From: Verrucomicrobiales bacterium
Lineage (GTDB): Bacteria > Verrucomicrobiota > Verrucomicrobiia > Verrucomicrobiales > V1-33
Length of the DNA: 5,687 bases
Reading direction: 5' to 3'
NCBI GenBank assembly: GCA_023253575.1
Contig: JALRGB010000685.1
Location: 1-5,687, forward strand
The translations under genes were made by a program, and so were the position numbers. Each line of letters starts with the position of its first letter. Position 1 is the first letter of the stretch. Shown here one piece after another: positions 1 to 5,687 of the stretch. Under the pieces are notes generated by a model that was not told where the DNA came from, did not search any database, and worked only from the letters and a program-made list of their open reading frames with translations.

Positions 1-1112
1 CCCAGTGAGTCGGCAAACGCCTTCAGCTTGTCCCGCTGGTCGCTGTTCAGTTTGGTTGGGACTTCCACTTGGGTGCGCACCAGCAGGTCGCCGCGGAGCG
101 ATGAATTCAATTCGGGCAGTCCTTTACCGCGCAGGCGGAAAATCGTTCCACTCTGAGTGCCGGCCGGGATTTTCACGCTGGCCCGCCCTTCGAGCGTTGG
201 TACGGTCGCTTCGCCCCCCAGCGTGGCAATGCCAAACCCAATGGGCACCGTGCAGTGCAAATCATCTTCATCGCGTTCAAAGACATCGTGCTCCTTCAGG
301 TGGATCACCACATACAAGTCCCCGGAGCCTCCGCCCCGCAGACCGGCCTCGCCGTTGCCGCTGGATCGCAGTCGTGATCCTTGTTGGATGCCCGCCGGGA
401 TACGCAGCCGGATGCGCGATTTCATCGTCCGGCGACCTTGGCCCTGGCACGGGCCACAGGGGTTGGAAATAATTTGGCCCGTGCCCGCGCAGTCTGGACA
501 CGTCTGCTGAATCTGGAAAAACCCACGATTGGCAATGACCTGGCCATGGCCTTTGCAAGTCGCACAGGATTTGGTCCCGCCCCCTTTTGAACCGGAACCT
601 GAGCATTCCTCGCAAACGCCCAGTTTCTCCAGCTCGAGTTCTTTTTCCACTCCACTGGCCGCTTCTTCGAGGCTGATTTGTAAGTCATAACGAAGATCTG
701 ATCCCCGCTGACGGCCGTCGCGCGTGCGCCGCCCGCCGCCGCCGCCGGCATTGAAGAATTCTTCGAAGATCCCGCCGCCGCCGCCACCGCCCGCACCGCC
801 GCCGAAAACTTCACGAAACACCTCAAACGGGTCAACCCCGCCGCCGCCGCCACCGCTAAAACCACCCCCGCCCATGCCGCCCTGCTGGAATGCCGCATGG
901 CCGTAACGGTCGTACGCCGCACGCTTCTGCTCGTCAGACAGAATTTCATAGGCCTCGCCCAATTCCTTGAAATTATCCTCAGCCTCCTTGTCGCCCGGAT
1001 TGCGGTCCGGATGAAATTTCATCGCTAGCTTGCGATACGCCTTCTTGATGTCTTCATCACTGGTCCCGCGCTCCACGCCGAGTACCTCATAAAAATCACG
1101 CTTGGTAGACAT
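1..1112 (-). CDS. dnaJ: Chaperone protein DnaJ (Hsp40), C terminus cut by the window edge
   Basis: This is the J-domain co-chaperone that delivers unfolded proteins to DnaK and stimulates its ATPase in the cytoplasm. The frame is open from the ATG at 1112 to base 1, giving about 370 codons without a stop. Type I DnaJ proteins run about 370-390 residues, so only a short C-terminal tail is missing. Domains in order: J domain at residues 5-70 with the HPD motif at 34-36; a Gly/Phe-rich linker at about 78-127, mostly runs of glycine; four zinc-binding CxxCxGxG repeats (CEECSGSG at 167, CATCKGHG at 183, CPDCAGTG at 205, CGPCQGQG at 219); then the substrate-binding beta domains, including LRGKGLP and GDLLVRTQVEVP. 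All eight zinc cysteines and the HPD are present, so it should be functional. It follows grpE on the same strand with a 27-base gap, so the two are probably one operon. No Shine-Dalgarno sequence precedes the start; the ATG is preceded by ATTTCCA. Confidence 0.97.
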   Translation of the reverse strand, partial: MSTKRDFYEVLGVERGTSDEDIKKAYRKLAMKFHPDRNPGDKEAEDNFKELGEAYEILSDEQKRAAYDRYGHAAFQQGGMGGGGFSGGGGGGVDPFEVFREVFGGGAGGGGGGGIFEEFFNAGGGGGRRTRDGRQRGSDLRYDLQISLEEAASGVEKELELEKLGVCEECSGSGSKGGGTKSCATCKGHGQVIANRGFFQIQQTCPDCAGTGQIISNPCGPCQGQGRRTMKSRIRLRIPAGIQQGSRLRSSGNGEAGLRGGGSGDLYVVIHLKEHDVFERDEDDLHCTVPIGFGIATLGGEATVPTLEGRASVKIPAGTQSGTIFRLRGKGLPELNSSLRGDLLVRTQVEVPTKLNSDQRDKLKAFADSL

Positions 1113-1139
1113 TGGAAATGAATAAAAATCGCTGAAATC

Positions 1140-1751
1140 TTAGGCTTCGGAGGGGCCCGTGCTCACGATGACGGTGGCCGGACGAAGAAGACGGTCACGC
1201 AGCTTGAACCCACGCCGCACTTGGGAAATAATCACGCCCTCCGCCACCTGCGCGTTCGGTTGTTGCCCGACCGCTTCATGGACGTTGGGATCAAAGGCTT
1301 GGCCCACGGCCGCTACTTCTTCTACCCCCTGGTCACGAAGGAAATTGTTCAACTGTCCAGCCACCATGTTGAGACCCACAAGGATATTGCGGGCCCCGGC
1401 ATCCGCTTCTGCCGCCTGCAAGCCGAATTGAAAATTGTCCAAAATCGGGAGCAATTCTTCCAATAAGGCGGCATTGGCATACCGGCGCGCATCCGTTGAT
1501 TCCTGAGCCATCCGCTTCCGGAAATTATCCAGATCCGCGCGGGCGCGCATGGCCATGTCCTTCCATTGGGCCAGCTCGGAGGCGGCCGATGCTGTCGACC
1601 CGTCCGTGCCAGTCGCGCCATCGTCATGACTGGCAGGATCATCGGAACCAGAGGCCGTGGCTTCCAGTTCTTCAGCCATGGACTCGGCCCACGCGTCGAT
1701 TGGAGTGGGTTCGGGTTTCGGAGATGATTCGGATTCGGCGGACTGGCTCAT
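1140..1751 (-). CDS. grpE: Nucleotide exchange factor GrpE
   Basis: GrpE releases ADP from DnaK as a homodimer, completing the DnaK-DnaJ chaperone cycle in the cytoplasm. The product has 203 residues, normal for the family. Residues 1-58 are an acidic, Ser/Pro/Ala-rich, probably disordered N-terminal arm. Residues about 59-110 form the long dimerisation helix (ELAQWKDMAMRARADLDNF, then LLPILDNFQ at 100-108). Residues about 140-198 are the C-terminal beta domain, carrying the family signature FDPNVHEAV at 153-161 and VRRGFKLRDRLLRPATV at 178-194. It is the first gene of a grpE-dnaJ pair and is divergent from the S4-domain gene. The ATG at 1751 is the first in-frame start before the acidic arm. 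Its leader is pyrimidine-rich (TTTTTCCTTCTCATTTCCTTC) with no Shine-Dalgarno. No CIRCE element (the HrcA operator) was found upstream by eye, so control by HrcA is not supported. Confidence 0.97.
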   Translation of the reverse strand: MSQSAESESSPKPEPTPIDAWAESMAEELEATASGSDDPASHDDGATGTDGSTASAASELAQWKDMAMRARADLDNFRKRMAQESTDARRYANAALLEELLPILDNFQFGLQAAEADAGARNILVGLNMVAGQLNNFLRDQGVEEVAAVGQAFDPNVHEAVGQQPNAQVAEGVIISQVRRGFKLRDRLLRPATVIVSTGPSEA

Positions 1752-1934
1752 GGCATGAAGGAAATGAGAAGGAAAAAGTGACGGAATTACACATTAGTCG
1801 ATTTTCCGGACAATCAAGCCAGTGAGTCACAATGTCGCACATAAATCGGCGTGCCATCCTCTCAAAATACGGCAATTTTCCACCGGTAATTTCCTGCTTG
1901 GGTTTTGGGTCGTTGTGGCTGACTGGTGGGAACG
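1752..1934. promoter_or_regulatory. Divergent intergenic region between grpE-dnaJ and the S4-domain gene
   Basis: This 183-base stretch must hold the promoters for both grpE-dnaJ (minus strand) and the S4 gene (plus strand), because both start here. I see no CIRCE repeat and no convincing sigma-32-type promoter. On the minus strand a weak sigma-70-like pair exists: TTGATT (1817-1812) and TAATGT (1796-1791). Its spacer is only 15 bases, so I do not call a defined promoter. An imperfect inverted repeat lies within the region (listed separately). No credible small gene was found. That the region is regulatory follows from gene orientation; the exact sites are not resolved. Confidence 0.55.
1819..1926. 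repeat. Imperfect inverted repeat in the divergent promoter region
   Basis: The left arm CCAGTGAGTCACAATG (1819-1834) matches the reverse complement of the right arm CGTTGTGGCTGACTGG (1911-1926) at 13 of 16 positions. The arms are separated by 76 bases. The core of the left arm, GTGAGTCAC, is itself an odd palindrome. The left arm lies about 70-85 bases upstream of the grpE start and the right arm just ahead of the S4 start, positions that would suit a regulator bound at two sites. It could also be chance. No known operator is recognised. Confidence 0.35.
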
Positions 1935-2408
1935 ATGGAATTCTCACCAGATCGTGAAAGTGACCGCGGCTCGTCTGGGGCGGGGGAGTCCGTTCGTTTG
2001 GACATTTGGTTATGGGCGGTCAGGCTGTACAAAACGAGGTCACAAGCGGCGGAGGCCTGTCGGTTGGGGCGGGTTCTGCGCGGTGATGGCGACCCGCTAA
2101 AGCCATCCCGATTGATTCGCCGCGGCGATGAAATCTGCATTCAGGAAGAATTTCTTCTGCGGCGCTGGCGGGTGGAAGGGCTGTTGGCCCGGCGTGCCTC
2201 TGCCAAATTGGTAGCGGGGCAGCTGACAGATTTAACGCCACCGGAGGACGTGGCGCGGGCGCAGACGCAGCGTCAAGAGCAACGGCTTTCGGCCCCGGTT
2301 TTTGTTCCGGGGGCCGGTCGACCGACCAAGGCGCAGCGGCGCGCGCTGGAGGCATGGCACCAGGCCGGCCGCGGCCCCGATGCAGGCGATGCAGGCGATG
2401 CGGATTAG
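1935..2408 (+). CDS. S4-domain RNA-binding protein, Hsp15 (HslR)-like
   Basis: This small basic protein (157 residues from the ATG) carries an S4 RNA-binding domain. The E. coli relative Hsp15 binds stalled 50S subunits carrying nascent chain-tRNA and helps recycle them; that role is known for Hsp15 and only inferred here. The S4 core spans residues about 20-75: VRLDIWLWAVRLYKTRSQA, then KPSRLIRRGDEI. A second conserved block follows at 79-130 (VEGLLARRASA, LTDLTPPED, GAGRPTKAQRR). This GRPTK tail marks a version of the family I associate with Verrucomicrobiota and Bacteroidota. The C terminus ends in an acidic DAGDAGDAD repeat. The ATG at 1935 was chosen because GGTGGGA lies just upstream; an in-frame GTG at 1926 would add three residues. 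It is the first gene of a plus-strand pair and is divergent from grpE. The family assignment is firm; the exact cellular role is not. Confidence 0.87.
   Translation: MEFSPDRESDRGSSGAGESVRLDIWLWAVRLYKTRSQAAEACRLGRVLRGDGDPLKPSRLIRRGDEICIQEEFLLRRWRVEGLLARRASAKLVAGQLTDLTPPEDVARAQTQRQEQRLSAPVFVPGAGRPTKAQRRALEAWHQAGRGPDAGDAGDAD
2379..2405 (+). repeat. 9-bp tandem repeat at the 3' end of the S4 gene
   Basis: GATGCAGGC occurs twice in direct succession (2379-2387, 2388-2396), followed by the degenerate third unit GATGCGGAT, immediately before the TAG stop. Each unit encodes Asp-Ala-Gly or a variant, so copy-number change would lengthen or shorten the acidic tail without shifting frame. Confidence 0.7.
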
Positions 2409-2444
2409 TTGCTTTTGCCCGGCCGCCGTTCACCCTTTTCCACC

Positions 2445-3857
2445 ATGTCCCTACTTCCGCCCCGCGTGCTGACAACGCGCGAAAAAGCTCTGCAAATCAA
2501 TCTCGACGGTCCGCCCTACGGCACCATCGCGGAAATCGGCGCCGGACAGGAGGTCGCCAATTGGTTCTTCCGCGTCGGCGCGGCTTCCGGGAGTATCGCC
2601 AAAACCGTCTCCGCTTATGATATGACGGTCAGTGATTCCATTTACGGAGCCACCCGCCAGTATGTCTCTCGCGAGCGGCTGCTCCATATGCTGGAACATG
2701 AGTACAATCTCATGGTCGAACGACTGGATAAGAAGATGGGGGATGAAAGCCAGTTCTTCGCCTACGCCAACACCGTACGCGTTCGCGCTTATGGCGATAC
2801 TTCCCAGGAATGCCACGGGTGGATGGGCATTCGCCTGCAAACAGCTCCGCACAGCCCGCCCCATGATCTCGTCGTTCACTTGAGGCTCTTTGATACTCAA
2901 CTCAATGAACAACAAGAAGTCGTCGGCGTGGTCGGAGTCAATCTCATCCACGCCGCCCTGTACCTGCGCCATGACTTGCGTGCGTTCACCGAATCACTGC
3001 GGGATGGACTGAATCCCTGGCGAGTCGAGATCGATTTCCTCAAGTTTACCGGACCTGATTTTGCGACGCTCGACAACCGGCTGTGCGCGCTGCAACTCGT
3101 GGAAAGCGGATTGTCTCCGGCCGCCTTCTTCACCGCCCAAGGCGAGGTCATGCAGCCGTCAGAATTTTTCTATCGCAAACCCTTGATGTTACTGCGCGGG
3201 CGTTTTGATCCGGTGACCCGGGTGCATCTCGACATGATGGCCTCGGCGCGGAGCGTGCTGCGGGCCAGTCTGCCGCCGGATGCGGCCGCGCCCGTCGAGA
3301 TCATGGAATTGTCGATGTCCAATCTGCTGGAGGAAACGGCCAGCCAGCGGCCGCCGCACGGGTCGATCGACAAGGAAAGTTTTTTGGCCCGCGCTGACAT
3401 GTTGCAGGCCTTGGGCGAAAATGTGCTGGTTTCGCGGTTTCCTGAATTTCATCGGCTAGGCGCCTTCCTGAGCCGCTACACTCGCGAACCGATTCGCATC
3501 GTGCTGAGTCGCGCCCTTCTCGAGGAACTATTCGAGGAGAAATGGTATGCGTCCCTTGACGGTGGGTTGCTGGAATCACTGGGCCGATTGTTCAAAAATG
3601 AATTGCGGCTGTGTGTGTACCCTGGATATGACTCGTCCACCGGTGAGTGCCGCGGCGCTGATCGAGCCACCGTCGCTCCCCATCTGAGGAAACTTTTCGA
3701 ACACCTTTTAGACAACGGTTACATCATCCCCATCGAGGCCACCGCTGGCATGGAATTGCGGTTTACCGGAGCTGACATTCGTGCCTTGATGGCCGCCGGA
3801 GATGAGAGGTGGAAATCCCTCGTGCCCGAGGCCGTGGCCGGTGGTTTCACTCTGTGA
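2445..3857 (+). CDS. Conserved protein of unknown function, 470 residues
   Basis: I recognise this as a widespread conserved bacterial family with no established function. From memory, relatives carry inconsistent labels such as TonB-dependent receptor or nicotinate-nucleotide adenylyltransferase. Neither fits: there is no signal peptide, plug or beta-barrel pattern, and the only nucleotidyltransferase-like feature is GRFDPVT (252-258), which sits mid-protein and lacks the following HxGH. Conserved-looking blocks are GTIAEIGAGQEVANWFFRVG (26-45), KTVSAYDMTVSDSIYG (53-68), GVVGVNLIHAALY (161-173), DNRLCALQLVESGLSPAAFF (210-229), MQPSEFFYRKPLMLLRG (236-252) and DGGLLESLGRLFKNELRL (372-389). The protein looks soluble and cytoplasmic, with no transmembrane segments. 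The ATG at 2445 was preferred over an in-frame TTG at 2409 because the conserved part begins just after it (LTTREKALQINLDGPPYGTI); TTTTCCACC precedes it and there is no Shine-Dalgarno. It lies 36 bases after the S4 gene, so co-transcription is likely. Confidence 0.85.
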   Translation: MSLLPPRVLTTREKALQINLDGPPYGTIAEIGAGQEVANWFFRVGAASGSIAKTVSAYDMTVSDSIYGATRQYVSRERLLHMLEHEYNLMVERLDKKMGDESQFFAYANTVRVRAYGDTSQECHGWMGIRLQTAPHSPPHDLVVHLRLFDTQLNEQQEVVGVVGVNLIHAALYLRHDLRAFTESLRDGLNPWRVEIDFLKFTGPDFATLDNRLCALQLVESGLSPAAFFTAQGEVMQPSEFFYRKPLMLLRGRFDPVTRVHLDMMASARSVLRASLPPDAAAPVEIMELSMSNLLEETASQRPPHGSIDKESFLARADMLQALGENVLVSRFPEFHRLGAFLSRYTREPIRIVLSRALLEELFEEKWYASLDGGLLESLGRLFKNELRLCVYPGYDSSTGECRGADRATVAPHLRKLFEHLLDNGYIIPIEATAGMELRFTGADIRALMAAGDERWKSLVPEAVAGGFTL

Positions 3858-3861
3858 AATC
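3843..3861. terminator. Small hairpin at convergent gene ends (weak terminator candidate)
   Basis: TTTCAC (3845-3850), loop TCT, GTGAAA (3854-3859) form a perfect 6-bp stem, extendable by a G-U and a G-C pair. The hairpin overlaps the stop codon of the conserved-protein gene and sits in the narrow convergent gap before the radical SAM gene's stop at 3884. No T-run follows on either strand, so an intrinsic terminator is only a possibility. Confidence 0.25.
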
Positions 3862-3883
3862 GGTTTGTGCAGGGTCAATGGCT

Positions 3884-5218
3884 TTAGGCGCCCTCAGCCA
3901 CGGCCCGTTGCTGGCGCAATTCATTTTGGCGCTGGAAAAACCGGCGTCGACGTTCTTCAATGAATTCGCGATCGTAGATTTTTTGACCGAGTTCGCGAAA
4001 CCCGTTTTCCAGCTCTGAGACGGACATCTGAGCCGGTTGATAATTGATGTCGAAAAGCGTGCATTTTTCCCATGCGCCGGGTTCCAGAATCCGACCTTTC
4101 TCGAGCAGCCGTCCGTAAAGTGGCGCGTTAGGGAAGGCCGTCATTAATGTGATTTGCACTTCATAAAGACCGGTGTCGCGGACAAATTCCAGAACGCGGT
4201 CGAAGCAAGTCGTGTCCTGCTGGTCAAGTCCGAGCACAAAGCATCCATTGACTGTGACTCCGGCATCCTGAATGCGAGCGATGGCTTCGCGGTAGCGATC
4301 GGCTTGGCGCCGTTTCCAGTTGGCCTTGCGCTCCACGCCCTCCAGCTCGCGCGTGTCTGGACTCTCCAGCCCGATGAGAATTTGAGCGCAGCCGCTTTCT
4401 TTCATGAGGCGCAGGAGCTCGTTATCCCACGCTACCGAAATGTCGGTTTCGGTAAACCACCGCAGGCCAAGGGGGATCAAAGCCCGGCAAAGTTCGCGGC
4501 CGCGGCGGCGGTCGGCAAAGGTATTGTCATCGGCAAACTCAATAAATGGATGCGGCCAGAGCTCCCGAACTCGGTTGATTTCATCAATCACTTTTGAGAC
4601 GGGCTTGAGCTTGTAGTGCGGATCAAGTCGGATGCTGGCGCCGCAGAAGTCGCAGTTGTAAGGGCACCCCCGCTGCGTTTGTACGGTGATGCGGTTGTAA
4701 CGAGTGATATCAAGCAGATCAAAACGCGGCATCGGGGCTTCCGCTAGATCGAATGACCGGCCCCGCGCGTTGTATCGGGGTTGCAGGCGACAGGCCTTGA
4801 GGTCGGCCCATAACTCTGGCCAGACGGGCTCGCCTTCTCCGATAACAATGGCATCCGCATGGAGCGCCGCTTCGTCCGGGCAGGCGCTAACATGCAGGCC
4901 GCCCAATAACACAAGCGTACCCGCTGCACGATAACGGTCGGCCAATTGATACGCTTCCTTGATCTGGGCCGAAAAACTGGAAATGGCGACCACATCGAAT
5001 TCCCCTGGTAATCCGCTGACCTGAGCCAGATCCGGCACTTCCACATATCCGATTTCCACATCGGCGGACGTCAGGCCAGCCAGCGTGAGCAGTCCGAGAC
5101 TGGGCAGGGAGGCAATCACTTTGCTGCGTTCGAGAAACCCTGGCAACGTAAGACCGATCTCCAGTAATTCAGCATTCTGGCAGCGGATGCCGGACATGGC
5201 GATGAATCCGAGTGTCAT
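3884..5218 (-). CDS. Cobalamin-binding-domain radical SAM protein with DUF4070-like C terminus
   Basis: This 444-residue cytoplasmic enzyme is predicted to use a 4Fe-4S cluster to cleave S-adenosylmethionine, with a B12-binding Rossmann domain in front; many relatives are methyltransferases. Residues about 1-140 form the B12-binding-type domain, with VVAISSFSAQIKEAY at 76-90 and GGLHVSACPDEAALHADAIV at 106-125, then GEGEP at 127-131. The classic DxHxxG cobalamin-ligand motif is absent, as is usual in this radical SAM class. The cluster motif is CPYNCDFC (185-192; Cys185, 189, 192). The barrel continues through FIEFADDNTF (225-234), QILIGLESP (279-287) and NGCFVLGLD (324-332). The tail at about 385-430 (FDINYQPAQMSVSELENGF, then YDREFIEERR) resembles DUF4070, seen in HpnR-type and related enzymes. 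The first ATG (5218) keeps the start-proximal GFIAMSGIR; TTTTCCTG precedes it, with no Shine-Dalgarno. It is convergent with the upstream pair and has no partner gene in view, so the substrate cannot be assigned. The superfamily is certain; the reaction is unknown. Confidence 0.93.
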   Translation of the reverse strand: MTLGFIAMSGIRCQNAELLEIGLTLPGFLERSKVIASLPSLGLLTLAGLTSADVEIGYVEVPDLAQVSGLPGEFDVVAISSFSAQIKEAYQLADRYRAAGTLVLLGGLHVSACPDEAALHADAIVIGEGEPVWPELWADLKACRLQPRYNARGRSFDLAEAPMPRFDLLDITRYNRITVQTQRGCPYNCDFCGASIRLDPHYKLKPVSKVIDEINRVRELWPHPFIEFADDNTFADRRRGRELCRALIPLGLRWFTETDISVAWDNELLRLMKESGCAQILIGLESPDTRELEGVERKANWKRRQADRYREAIARIQDAGVTVNGCFVLGLDQQDTTCFDRVLEFVRDTGLYEVQITLMTAFPNAPLYGRLLEKGRILEPGAWEKCTLFDINYQPAQMSVSELENGFRELGQKIYDREFIEERRRRFFQRQNELRQQRAVAEGA

Positions 5219-5254
5219 CAGGAAAAGTGGCAGGGGTGAAGGGCCGAGGTGGGG

Positions 5255-5687
5255 TTAGGGCATACCTATGAGGGTAGAGAGAATCCCCATGGCGACGCCC
5301 TCCTCCTTCGCCCGCTCGACCTCGGCGACGACCGCGCGGATCGCGTGCGTCGGCTCGGGCGCCGGGATGATGCCCTCGGTGCGCGCGAAGCGCACCGCCT
5401 CCGCGAAGCACTCGAGCTGCGGGTAGGCGACGGCCTCGATCAGGCCGAGCTGCAGCAGGTGCGAGACGAGCGGCGCGGCGCCGTGGTAGCGCAGGCCGCC
5501 GGAGTGGATCGTGTCGGGGATGAACTTGTGCCCGAGCGTGTGCATCGGCATCAGCGGCGTCAGCTGGGCGGTGTCGCCGAAGTCGTAGCCGTAGTGGCCG
5601 CGGGTCAGCGTGGGACACGCGGCCGGCTCGGCGGCGACGACGCGGACGTCCTTGCCGGCGATCTTGTCCGCCAGGAAGGGGAACGCG
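5255..5687 (-). CDS. trpB: TrpB-like (TrpB2 family) tryptophan synthase beta chain, C-terminal part, 3' end abnormal
   Basis: TrpB is the PLP enzyme that joins indole and serine to make tryptophan; TrpB2 is its divergent second form. About 143 codons are visible; the N terminus with the PLP lysine lies beyond the right edge. Recognisable TrpB2 blocks are EPAACPTLTRGHYGYDFGDT, LMPMHTLGHKFIPDTIHSGG, LRYHGAAPLVSHLLQLGLIE, FARTEGIIPAPEPTHAIRAV and ERAKEEG. Family members then continue with a segment of the type ILFNLSGHGH, whose serine contacts the PLP ring, plus about 15 more residues. Here the homology stops after AKEEGVA (near 5291), and the frame runs through MGILSTLIGMP to a TAA. Of the 132 full codons from 5686 to 5291 only one, a TGT, ends in A or T. 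The 11 codons after that have several A/T endings. The gene therefore appears truncated at a junction with foreign sequence; read as drawn, the product would probably be inactive. Confidence 0.85.
   Translation of the reverse strand, partial: AFPFLADKIAGKDVRVVAAEPAACPTLTRGHYGYDFGDTAQLTPLMPMHTLGHKFIPDTIHSGGLRYHGAAPLVSHLLQLGLIEAVAYPQLECFAEAVRFARTEGIIPAPEPTHAIRAVVAEVERAKEEGVAMGILSTLIGMP

Noticed and set aside
724..906. Proline-rich plus-strand reading frame
   Set aside because: It is the antisense shadow of the polyglycine linker of dnaJ; CCG runs read as proline.
422..949. Minus-strand reading frame of 175 codons overlapping dnaJ
   Set aside because: It is out of frame with the intact DnaJ reading, which shows the HPD motif and four zinc repeats.
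1791..1817. Sigma-70-like promoter TTGATT / TAATGT upstream of grpE
   Set aside because: The 15-base spacer is short and both boxes are imperfect, so it is not strong enough to list as a promoter.
1752..1934. CIRCE or sigma-32 heat-shock element
   Set aside because: I searched both strands by eye for TTAGCACTC/GAGTGCTAA and CTTGAA with CCCCAT and found no acceptable match.
2409..2444. TTG start that would lengthen the conserved protein by 12 residues
   Set aside because: The added residues look non-conserved and TTG is a rare start; the ATG at 2445 sits just before the conserved region.
2451..2972. Minus-strand reading frame of 173 codons opposite the conserved protein
   Set aside because: The sense strand carries a full-length conserved-looking protein; the antisense frame has no recognisable motif.
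4154..4597. Plus-strand reading frame of 147 codons opposite the radical SAM gene
   Set aside because: It is antisense to clear radical SAM coding sequence, with no start signal or motif of its own.
5219..5254. Terminator or promoter between the trpB fragment and the radical SAM gene
   Set aside because: Only a short C/T-rich stretch (in minus sense) with no hairpin or box elements, and it lies beside a suspected chimeric join.
5169..5618. Arg/Ala/Asp-rich minus-strand reading frame of 149 codons
   Set aside because: It is an alternative frame of the very G+C-rich TrpB region. The in-phase frame matches TrpB2 and the shadow has low-complexity composition.

Overview
The window is bacterial chromosomal DNA of about 57% G+C. 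It looks like the phylum Verrucomicrobiota or a close relative in the PVC group. That placement is inference. It rests on the S4-domain protein with a GAGRPTK-type basic tail, on the remembered distribution of the 470-residue conserved protein, and on start codons that mostly lack Shine-Dalgarno sequences. It has not been tested by a search. The last ~400 bases (5291-5687) have a very different composition, about 73% G+C, and probably do not belong to the same genome.

Layout. On the minus strand at the left are grpE (1140-1751) and then dnaJ (1112 running off the left edge). These are the nucleotide exchange factor and J-domain co-chaperone of DnaK; no dnaK or hrcA lies in the window. A divergent intergenic region (1752-1934) separates grpE from a plus-strand pair: an Hsp15-like S4 RNA-binding protein (1935-2408) and, 36 bases later, a 470-residue conserved protein of unknown function (2445-3857). 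Converging on that pair across a 26-base gap is a minus-strand B12-binding-domain radical SAM enzyme (3884-5218). At the right edge, also on the minus strand, is the 3' part of a TrpB-like (TrpB2 family) tryptophan synthase beta gene, open at the window edge and abruptly truncated at its C terminus.

How the parts relate. grpE and dnaJ form an evident chaperone operon. The S4 protein, whose Escherichia coli relative is the heat-shock-linked ribosome factor Hsp15, shares their divergent promoter region, so co-regulation in protein-quality control is plausible but unproven. The function of the conserved protein is unknown. The radical SAM enzyme stands alone.

No mobile element, CRISPR array, tRNA or rRNA was seen, and I found no convincing evidence of a new multi-gene system. 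The two most informative points are the sharp composition and homology break near 5290, which looks like an assembly chimera or a recent recombination scar, and the uncharacterised conserved protein downstream of the S4 gene.
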